Position numbers and translations under genes: made by a program. This document shows positions 42,199 to 49,618 of a stretch of 64,000 nucleotides of DNA, piece by piece (position 1 is the first letter of the stretch; each line of letters begins with the position of its first letter). The DNA is from DAOUJI01 sp965219565. Lineage in GTDB: Bacteria > Chloroflexota > Dehalococcoidia > Lucifugimonadales > JAGWBF01. Below the pieces are notes generated by a model that worked only from the letters and a program-made list of their open reading frames with translations, was not told the DNA's origin and did no database searches. Location: assembly GCA_965219565.1 (NCBI GenBank), contig OZ244780.1, positions 1,178,001 through 1,242,000 on the forward strand, in the 5' to 3' direction.

Positions 42199-42954
42199 CT
42201 ATTCCTGTGGGCTGTGGTCGGGTACGGTGGGGATAACGCTTCCTTCTGGGAGCAGTCTGTATTCAACCACAGTGTTCTCTGCTACAAGGGTTCTTGCTCC
42301 TTGGTCGTCAATCTCGTAAAGAGAATACTTGTTAAGCAGTGGAGCCTCTTCTACCAGTTCGATCCTCGAAACCAGTGACTGCTGGGCGCCTTCGTCTGGG
42401 CCTCCCTGAGACGTGCGTGACCGTTCATATATCAGACTCTCCCTTTGGTGAAGGCTCCCCCTCCCCTTGAATTCAACATCTGGACCCTGGAGCGTCAGCA
42501 GGCCATCCCAATATGTGTTCACTGTGCTCTCCAAATTACCCCAGAGGTTCCCGATCATATCGACCGCCCAGCCAGTTCCAACGTCAGTGTAAACCAAGGC
42601 TCCGTCGCTAAGGAGCGTGTACCCCAGCAGCTCACCTTCAAGGCTTCGCATTGTTGCCACGACCGTTTCAAGTGATCCATCTTCGCCTGCTCTCAGCCAT
42701 TCTTCCATTATGACCCTATCGGGATAATAAACGCCGGGCCCTAACCTGTCCCTTTGGAAGTCGTATTTTTTGAAGTAGAGAGGCCGTCCTTCACGTATGC
42801 CGTCCAACAATGATTGTTTGTCCGCCTGTATGGAGGCTACGAGCTCAGCGGCGGTGGCTGGGTCGCTCCCAGTCCAATACGAAACTCCTATCCAGGCGGC
42901 GGCGCCGAGAGCAAGAACCAGAGTTACGGCTAACGCGGTTCGGACTGCCTTCAT
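42199..42954 (-). CDS. Secreted or membrane-anchored protein, unknown function
   Basis: A 251-residue protein. The N-terminus is a signal or anchor helix (MKAVRTALAVTLVLALGAAAWIGV), followed by an exported domain of mixed strands with no motif I recognise, for example LYFKKYDFQRDRLGPGVYYP and WLRAGEDGSLETVVATM. ATG at 42954 with GAGGA nine bases upstream; a TTG two codons earlier opens the frame. It is convergent with the membrane protein gene and divergent from the TRAP operon. The LolA-like pattern of an exported beta-rich protein is possible but not shown. Confidence 0.7.
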   Translation of the reverse strand: MKAVRTALAVTLVLALGAAAWIGVSYWTGSDPATAAELVASIQADKQSLLDGIREGRPLYFKKYDFQRDRLGPGVYYPDRVIMEEWLRAGEDGSLETVVATMRSLEGELLGYTLLSDGALVYTDVGTGWAVDMIGNLWGNLESTVNTYWDGLLTLQGPDVEFKGRGSLHQRESLIYERSRTSQGGPDEGAQQSLVSRIELVEEAPLLNKYSLYEIDDQGARTLVAENTVVEYRLLPEGSVIPTVPDHSPQE

Positions 42955-43142
42955 AATCAAGTTTCCTCTATCCTCTGCTCCGGTGGGTCAAGCCTCAAGT
43001 CAAGTCGCCGACCGCCTATGGCGGTGCGGCCAAGTGGACAGTATCGGCGTCTATATTCATTGACCCCTAGACCGCCTGTTGACTACAATGCGTCCGATTG
43101 ATTCGGGATATTCTCTAAAGCTGCGAAGGGCACAGGTACATT

Positions 43143-44672
43143 ATGAAGCATCGTTTAGCTACAGGGATAGTCGTCGTAATCGCCTCCATGGCGTTGGCGC
43201 TTGGTTTGGGAGCTTGTGGCGGCGACCCCGATCCCACCGACACCCCTGTGCCTACCGCAACGACAGCTCCTACCGCCACTCCATCTCCTACTAACACTCC
43301 TGTTCCCACCGCCACCACACCTGCGACCGCCATGGAGACGAAGGAACCCGCCACCGAACCCGAGGCCATGTCCGATGAGGAAAAGGCGTTGGCCGAATAT
43401 GCCGCCGAACATGCAAACGGGCCTGGCGCCATCTTCGTGGGAGACCCTACGCAGTTGATGGGTCCTCCTCCCCACCCTGGCCTGATGTTCGAGACGCCGG
43501 AGTTTTTGTACACCCAGATATTCCAGATGTCTCTGTTCGGCGCGCCTGAACTGCGCCTCGACAGCCACATGTTCATCTACACCAGCGATTACTACCAGGA
43601 CCTGTTGGAGAAGGCCAAGCTGACCAACCCAACCGAGCTTACGTCGTCCGGCGAGAACATAGAGATTCAGCACGCCTGCATAACTCGCACCCTCCCCACG
43701 TGCGTGATGATTCAAGCCTACTGGGCTCCCAACCTGGCCGAGCGGACCAACGGCCAGGTGAAACTATCCGTCGTATCCTTCCCCGAGCTGGGGCTGGATG
43801 GACCGGACACTCTGGACCAGGTCGGAGACGGAACGCTGGACATGGCGAACATATACGCAGGCTACGTTGCGGGAGCGCTGCCGCCCCTCGAGATACAGGC
43901 GATGTGGGGCCTATTTACAGATTGGGAGACATCATATTCGGTTCTGACGGCGGTAGCCGAGGACGTGGACCAGATTATTCTCGAAGCCACTGACGGCAGC
44001 CACGTGTTGAACCGGAACTGGTTCGCAGGTTCCGACCAGTGGTTCTTTGGGAACAAGCCGCTTCAGACTGTCGAGGACTTCAAGGATGCCAAGATTAGGT
44101 CCCACGGGGCCGCGATGTCGGACTTTATTAACGGGATGGGAGGCGAGCCTGTATTCCTGGGTCCGGGCCAGTCGTACGTCGCTTTGGAACTGCACAATAT
44201 AGACTTTGCAACGACGGGAGTGCTGCTGGCGATACCCGAACGGTTGTATGAAGTGGCTGACTACATGGTCGGGGCGGTAATTGGCTTCGGGTACACAAAC
44301 AACGTAATCAACAAGGACGTTTGGGACGAGATACCGGAGGACCTGCAGCAAATCATCATCGAAGAAGGTGCCAAAACCGAACTCGAAGCGCTGCGTCTCG
44401 CTCCCTTCCATAATGTCATTCCGGTCCAAATCAACCAACAATTTGGACTTGAGATAGTTCCCTTCTCCCCAGAGATAGCCGAACACATTCAGACCGTGGC
44501 GCTGCCTCAACACGTAATACCCGGCTGGCTGAAACGTCTTGGATACCCCGGAAAGAACGACGCAATCGTCAATGCATTCAACGAGAAAATCAGCGCATAC
44601 ACGGGGATATCGATCAACGAGGACGGGTCTCTAAGCGAGGTTCCCATCACCAAGGGCCCCCGTTCCAGGTGA
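43143..44672 (+). CDS. dctP: TRAP transporter solute-binding lipoprotein DctP
   Basis: A 509-residue binding protein. The signal ends in lipobox GLGACG (Cys near residue 25), then a Pro/Thr linker. The DctP domain runs from about residue 190: QVKLSVVSFPELG, VGDGTLDMANIYAGYVAG, FGNKPLQTVEDFKDAKIRS, GQSYVALELHNIDFATTG and FGYTNNVINKDVWDEIPEDL. It is much longer than the usual 330-350 residues because about 110 residues between linker and fold (MSDEEKALAEYAAEHANG to the EIQHAC block) are extra. Binds a carboxylate-type solute outside the membrane. Followed by dctQ and dctM. Confidence 0.92.
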   Translation: MKHRLATGIVVVIASMALALGLGACGGDPDPTDTPVPTATTAPTATPSPTNTPVPTATTPATAMETKEPATEPEAMSDEEKALAEYAAEHANGPGAIFVGDPTQLMGPPPHPGLMFETPEFLYTQIFQMSLFGAPELRLDSHMFIYTSDYYQDLLEKAKLTNPTELTSSGENIEIQHACITRTLPTCVMIQAYWAPNLAERTNGQVKLSVVSFPELGLDGPDTLDQVGDGTLDMANIYAGYVAGALPPLEIQAMWGLFTDWETSYSVLTAVAEDVDQIILEATDGSHVLNRNWFAGSDQWFFGNKPLQTVEDFKDAKIRSHGAAMSDFINGMGGEPVFLGPGQSYVALELHNIDFATTGVLLAIPERLYEVADYMVGAVIGFGYTNNVINKDVWDEIPEDLQQIIIEEGAKTELEALRLAPFHNVIPVQINQQFGLEIVPFSPEIAEHIQTVALPQHVIPGWLKRLGYPGKNDAIVNAFNEKISAYTGISINEDGSLSEVPITKGPRSR

Positions 44673-44830
44673 TTGCCTGTGGGTGTCGTCGGGACCTGAG
44701 TGAGTTGAGTCAGGCCTCTAAGGATGTTCGTAAAGCCAACGGTCAGGTTGAAAGGCTCCCGAAGTCTCGACAAAGGCGTGTTGGAGAATGTCCGGATTAG
44801 CCTTGAGCTTCTATTAGTGAAAGCGCCTCA

Positions 44831-45430
44831 GTGACGATGACATCCACAAGCTCGTCAGCCTACACCGGACGCAAGACTGCGGCTCTATATGCGTTGTTGG
44901 GGTTCCGGGCGGCCGCTCGTAGAGTTGACCGTCTATATTTGTTTCTTGGGTATGTCTGTGGCCTTCAGTTGCTGCTCCTGGGCTTTTTCATCACTTACCA
45001 GGCGATAGCCCGACAACTGGATTGGGTCTATGCCCCGGCCGGAGACGTGATGAGCGGGTACGTGCTGGCGATGGCCGCCACCTGGGCTTTTGCCTACACA
45101 CTTCGGTCAGACGCCCACGTGAGAATCGACGTGCTGCTGCCCCGGATGAGCCCCAGGATCAGAGCGATTGCCGACTGGGTAGCTTTGGCCGGCGTGTGTT
45201 TTCTGTCGGTAATCACGTCGTGGAAGCTATGGGACAAGATAATCGACGATTACCAGAAGGGCGTAGTGGTCAACGACTATCCCTGGGTTCCGGTGTTCAT
45301 CCCTAAGATTGTAGTAGCCATTGGATTCAGTTTGTTGGTGATCGCCTCCGTACAGATGATGACTTCCATGATTGCCGAGAGATGGCTGCCCCGCATACAC
45401 AAGGCGATGGGCGGGGACGAAATCGAATGA
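44831..45430 (+). CDS. dctQ: TRAP transporter small permease DctQ
   Basis: A 199-residue membrane protein with the four-helix DctQ layout: LYLFLGYVCGLQLLLLGFFI, YVLAMAATWAFAYTLRSDAHVRIDVLLPRM (the family's R-x-D-A-H-V-R-I-D signature), VALAGVCFLSVITSWKLW and VVAIGFSLLVIASVQMM. The frame opens at a GTG with an ATG two codons later (44837); either could start. Lies between dctP and dctM. It helps assemble the Na+-coupled TRAP importer. Confidence 0.9.
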   Translation: MTMTSTSSSAYTGRKTAALYALLGFRAAARRVDRLYLFLGYVCGLQLLLLGFFITYQAIARQLDWVYAPAGDVMSGYVLAMAATWAFAYTLRSDAHVRIDVLLPRMSPRIRAIADWVALAGVCFLSVITSWKLWDKIIDDYQKGVVVNDYPWVPVFIPKIVVAIGFSLLVIASVQMMTSMIAERWLPRIHKAMGGDEIE

Positions 45431-45483
45431 CGGGCTGGCGTCATGAGGGATGGGGCGTCCTCTCCCGCCCCGGAGGTTAAGGC

Positions 45484-46974
45484 TTGGTCCTTGGCATTGC
45501 ATTCGGTTTAATGTCAGCCTTCTTTACGGCGGGCATGTATGTCGCCGGAGCCTTGGGCTGTCTTTCCCTCATAATCATGTTCTTTTTCTCCGCGCGTGCG
45601 CCGTGGAGCATCATGGACAACATAGCCTGGGACCGGAACACCAACTTCATCCTGGTCGCCATTCCTCTATTCATACTGATGGGAGAGTTGATGAACCGGT
45701 CGGGAATGGGAGAGCGGATGTATTCCGTCATTTCCCGCTGGATATGGTTCCTCCCCGGAGGCCTGATTCATACCAACATCGTGTCCTGCGCCATATTCGC
45801 CGCCTGTTCCGGCTCCAGTGTGGCGACCTCCGCCACCATCAGCCGCACGTCGCTGCCGGCCTTCCGGCAGCGGAATTACTCGGAACGCATGGTAATTGGC
45901 TCGCTGGCGGCGGGAGGCACGCTGGGCATCCTGATTCCCCCAAGCATCAGCCTGATTCTATACGGTATTCTGGCGGAGGAGTCCATCGGGCGCCTCTATA
46001 TGGCCGGGTTCTTCCCAGGCATCCTGTTGGCATTGTCGTTCATGGTGATGATCGCCGTGACGGCGATATTCTGGCGGGGCATGGCACCCAGGGAACAAGG
46101 AGAGAGTTTCACCAGCTGGGAAGGCTGGAAGCTCAGGCTAATTGGGGCAGTCCAACTGCTGCCTGTTGGGGCTTTGATATTTCTCGTGTTGGTGTCCATA
46201 TACCTGGGATGGGCCGCTCCCAGCGAAGCGGCTGCTTTCGGTGTGACAGGCGCCTTCGTATTGACGATTCTGTTGAACTCGGGTGAACTGCTGACGCCCT
46301 TGTTCAGGAGCCTGTGGAGGAGCGCCGGGCTGGTGTACTTCACGGCCCAAAGCGCTCAGGAAACTCTACAGGCAGACCGTATACCATTCGGCGATGCGGT
46401 CAGGGCAGTGGTCCAACGCAACGGCCGCATTGTGCTGGACTCGGTTATCTCAACGGTGCGGACAACGGGAATGATATTCCTGATTCTAATGGCCGCGTTC
46501 ACGTTGAGCTACGCTTTCGCGCGGTTGGGCATCTCTCAAGACATTGCCGACGTTATCGTAGGCTGGAACCTGACAGATTGGCAGCTCGTCCTGGCGTTGG
46601 TCGTGTTCTATCTCGTTCTGGGCACCTTTATGGAAAGCTTCGCCATGATGGTGACCACCGTGCCCATCCTGCTTCCCACCTTGTCGCAGGCTGGCGTCGA
46701 CCTGGTCTGGTTCGGCGTCATTATAGTGCTGTTGGTGGAAGCGGCCCTTATCAGTCCGCCCGAGGGCATCAACCTGTACGTCTTGCATGGGGTGCGTCAG
46801 GACGTGGACAGGGAAGAAGCGGCGAGGACCAACACTCCGATCCGGCAAAGCACCATTTCGGACGTCTGGATAGGCGTGCTGCCCTTTATGGGCTGTATGG
46901 CCGTAACCACGGCCCTGGTTCTGGCGTTCCCGGAGATTGCCCTTTGGTTGCCGGGTGTGCTCTTCGACAGGTGA
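45484..46974 (+). CDS. dctM: TRAP transporter large permease DctM
   Basis: A 496-residue polytopic protein with about 12 helices, the ion-coupled channel of the TRAP system. Family blocks: FILVAIPLFILMGELMNRSG, CSGSSVATSATISRTSLP, GSLAAGGTLGILIPPSISLI and DVIVGWNLTDWQLVLALVVF. TTG start with GGAGG eight bases upstream. It follows dctQ by 53 bases. The transporter is complete in this window; the solute (dicarboxylate, sialic acid, keto acid or other) cannot be read. Confidence 0.92.
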   Translation: MVLGIAFGLMSAFFTAGMYVAGALGCLSLIIMFFFSARAPWSIMDNIAWDRNTNFILVAIPLFILMGELMNRSGMGERMYSVISRWIWFLPGGLIHTNIVSCAIFAACSGSSVATSATISRTSLPAFRQRNYSERMVIGSLAAGGTLGILIPPSISLILYGILAEESIGRLYMAGFFPGILLALSFMVMIAVTAIFWRGMAPREQGESFTSWEGWKLRLIGAVQLLPVGALIFLVLVSIYLGWAAPSEAAAFGVTGAFVLTILLNSGELLTPLFRSLWRSAGLVYFTAQSAQETLQADRIPFGDAVRAVVQRNGRIVLDSVISTVRTTGMIFLILMAAFTLSYAFARLGISQDIADVIVGWNLTDWQLVLALVVFYLVLGTFMESFAMMVTTVPILLPTLSQAGVDLVWFGVIIVLLVEAALISPPEGINLYVLHGVRQDVDREEAARTNTPIRQSTISDVWIGVLPFMGCMAVTTALVLAFPEIALWLPGVLFDR

Positions 46975-46999
46975 TAGAGTTCGGCTCTTTCGGCAATGC

Positions 47000-47827
47000 T
47001 TATTGTTGGGGCTTACGGGCAATACCCTCGCCGAATGCGATGGCTCCACATGCGCCCCGATGGTCCTTCCACTGGTCTAGCCCTTGGCGGGCTGTGTCGA
47101 ATTGCTCCTGGGTAGCCAGCCCGTATTTGACGGCCGCCGCTATTACGTCGGGCAAAAAGAACCAGTCCACTATAAAACCATAGAGGAAGGCAACGTTATC
47201 GTCGGACCCAAAGAAGTCGAAGGAGCCGCTCGTCTGAATGTCCGAAAATCCGGCTTCAAGGAACTTGTGCTTTAGTTCTTTCCCCATCTTGGGATGTCCG
47301 CCATTGGCGGCCAGAAGGTTTGAAAACAATTCCCATCCGGCGTCTGTACCATCGGAGGACGGCTCCAGGAACGAGGAGGCGACAATCGTTTCGCGGCTGG
47401 CCACTATGCCGCCGGGCTTCAAGACCCGCTTCACCTCTGCCAAAGCCGCCTGGGTGTCGGGTATGTGCATTAAAACGGCGTGGCAGTGGGCGGCGTCGAA
47501 AGAGTTGTCTTCGAAAGGAAGTTCGAGCACGGAGCCGATGTGGAACGTCACGTTGGTGTGACCTCCAGCCTCGGCGGCAGACCGGGTCAGGTTAATTTGC
47601 TACTCCGCCATGTCAATGCCGTGCACCTCCCCCGGTTCCACAGCCTTGGCCAGACCGACCGTAATCGTCCCGGGTCCGCAGCCAAAGTCGAGCACACGAA
47701 GCCCAGGCTTCAGGTGGGGCAGCAGATGTGTGGCATGGGTCTCAACGCTCCGTCGATCGAGAAGCTGCCGGAACTCCTGGCTGTAGCCCATCGTGTAGCT
47801 GGACGTAGATGACGCGTGGTCAGTCAT
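47000..47827 (-). pseudogene. SAM-dependent methyltransferase with in-frame TAG
   Basis: One continuous frame of about 275 codons from 47827 to 47000, interrupted by a single TAG at 47602-47600. Before it: HLKPGLRVLDFGCGPGTITV (SAM motif I) and GEVHGIDMAE. After it in the same frame: QINLTRSAAEAGGHTNVTFHI, LPFEDNSFDAAHCHAVLMHI, VKRVLKPGGIVASRE. Everything is in normal ubiE/arsM-like order and only one codon is wrong. TAG is an ordinary stop elsewhere in this window, so recoding is unlikely. A point-mutated gene or a sequencing error is simplest. Convergent with dctM. Confidence 0.8.
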
Positions 47828-48070
47828 CGTCAGCTCTCCCTTCCCGTGCCGTTCGTATGCTATCGTTTAGGTTGCGCACCGGATTGGGTTGCGTCGCACT
47901 ACCTTTAATTATAGTTGATGATGGTTGATTGTTGGAGAAGGGCAGCCGGACCGACGGCTGCCCTGGACCGCTTGGACGGGGGAGCTTTCGTTCCGCCTAA
48001 GCTAAACCGGTCACCCCAGCCATCCGTAGGATATTATGCAGCGATCCACCCACGCCAAGGAGACCCCAAA

Positions 48071-49591
48071 TTGTCGTTCGCTTTCGGCTTGATGAAAGCA
48101 GTCCAACGGACAGTGTGGATTGGCCTGTCATGTTTGACGGTGGCAATCCTGCTTTCGGCATGTGACGACAGCGCGACACCCACGCCGACACCCAGACCTA
48201 CCGTCACGCCGACCCTCGTACCGACACCCACGCCGACACCGGAACCTACGGCTACGCCTCTCCTGGATGCTCGTCCAGGCGCTGCCGGGTTGGGTGATCC
48301 CCTCTTCCCTGGTCTGGGCAACGGAGGTTACGACGTTGTCCGCTACACCGTCACCCTGGACATAGACGTAGAAGCCAACACGATTTCGGGCCACGCTCAA
48401 ATCGAAGCCGAGGCAACCCAGGACCTCGCCACATTCAATTTAGACTTTCGCGGTTTGACGGTGACTGCGGTCGAAGTGGACAGCCAGCCAGCCGAACACT
48501 CCCGCTCAGGTTCCGAGATGAAAATAAGACCGGCAGCGCCCATCCCTAAAGGAACGGCCTTCAATGCTATGGTGTCATACGAGGGTCATCCTTTCTCGAC
48601 CCATGTTCCGGGGACCAACCTGCTGGTAGGCTGGATCAAATATGAGACTGGGATAATTGCCTATGGTGAACCCTGGGGTGCCTCTTATTGGTTTCCGGTC
48701 AATGAGCATCCGTCCGACAAAGCTCTGTACACCTTCATCTTGACGGTCCCAGAACCCTATGAGGTGGAATCAAATGGTGAACTCATTGAGACGATGGACC
48801 ACGGAGAGACCGTAACCTATGTATGGGAAAACGGCCATGAGATGGCCAGCTATCTGGCGTTTCTGGCCATAGCCCAGTTTGACGATGTTGTCACGGAAAG
48901 CCCGGGTGGAATATCTGTGGTTGACTCTGTGGAGGAATCGATAGGGGAATACGCAACGAGGGGCTTGGATAATGCTCCTTTGATCATCGATTATTTTAGC
49001 GAGGTGTTCGGGCCGTATCCGTTTGATTCCTCAGGAGCCGTAGTGGTCGACGTGACGTTCTTGCCGGGTCGCGGTGTAGTGACGGCGCTGGAAACCCAAC
49101 CCAGACCACTCTATGGAGCCGGGATACTGGGGGAAGTCGGCGACAGAGTTGTAGCCCACGAGTTGGCCCACCAATGGTTCGGAAACCTGCTGACCCCTGT
49201 GTCTTGGCGAGACGTGTGGTTAAACGAAGGGTTCGCTGTCTATGCCGAGTGGCTGTGGGAAGACCACAAGTCCGGAGGAGGAGTGTTCGATTCATTCTGG
49301 GAAGAGATGTGGCGTCCCAACTATGGCCCTCCGGCCGACCCCGATTCCCGCGACCTTTTCAGCGGAGCCGTCTATGACCGAGGAGCGATGGCCCTCCACG
49401 CATTGCGCGGGGAAGTCGGCGACGACGTGTTTTTCGGGACGCTGCGTGAGTATGTGTCCCGCTACGCCGGAGGCAACGTAACCACTGAGGACTTTATCGC
49501 CGTGGCAGAGGAGGTTGCGGGCAGGGACTTGGAGAGCCTGTTCGATTCCTGGCTCTATGATGAAGCCACTCCCTCACCGCCGGAGGGGTAG
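48071..49591 (+). CDS. M1-family metallopeptidase lipoprotein
   Basis: A 506-residue zinc aminopeptidase-like protein. N-terminal lipoprotein signal with lipobox LLSACD (Cys near residue 31), then a Thr/Pro repeat linker. The M1 fold follows: YTVTLDIDVEANTISGHAQIE, then HELAHQWFGN with the downstream Glu in WLNEGFAVYAEW (HExxH-18-E zinc site), and a Tyr in the expected region (DRGAMALHALR nearby). It removes N-terminal residues from peptides outside the membrane. Start: AAGGAGA seven bases before a TTG at 48071; the longer frame from 47915 lacks a site and a signal. Fits with peptide uptake by the DppABC systems. Confidence 0.88.
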   Translation: MSFAFGLMKAVQRTVWIGLSCLTVAILLSACDDSATPTPTPRPTVTPTLVPTPTPTPEPTATPLLDARPGAAGLGDPLFPGLGNGGYDVVRYTVTLDIDVEANTISGHAQIEAEATQDLATFNLDFRGLTVTAVEVDSQPAEHSRSGSEMKIRPAAPIPKGTAFNAMVSYEGHPFSTHVPGTNLLVGWIKYETGIIAYGEPWGASYWFPVNEHPSDKALYTFILTVPEPYEVESNGELIETMDHGETVTYVWENGHEMASYLAFLAIAQFDDVVTESPGGISVVDSVEESIGEYATRGLDNAPLIIDYFSEVFGPYPFDSSGAVVVDVTFLPGRGVVTALETQPRPLYGAGILGEVGDRVVAHELAHQWFGNLLTPVSWRDVWLNEGFAVYAEWLWEDHKSGGGVFDSFWEEMWRPNYGPPADPDSRDLFSGAVYDRGAMALHALRGEVGDDVFFGTLREYVSRYAGGNVTTEDFIAVAEEVAGRDLESLFDSWLYDEATPSPPEG

Positions 49592-49618
49592 CCGTCCGCC
49601 TGAGTCCCACAAATCCGG

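Noticed and set aside
47600..47602. TAG as a recoded pyrrolysine or readthrough codon
   Set aside because: Other genes in the window end with TAG normally (for example the DUF1800 gene and thiolase-like C), and no pyl gene or recoding signal is visible.
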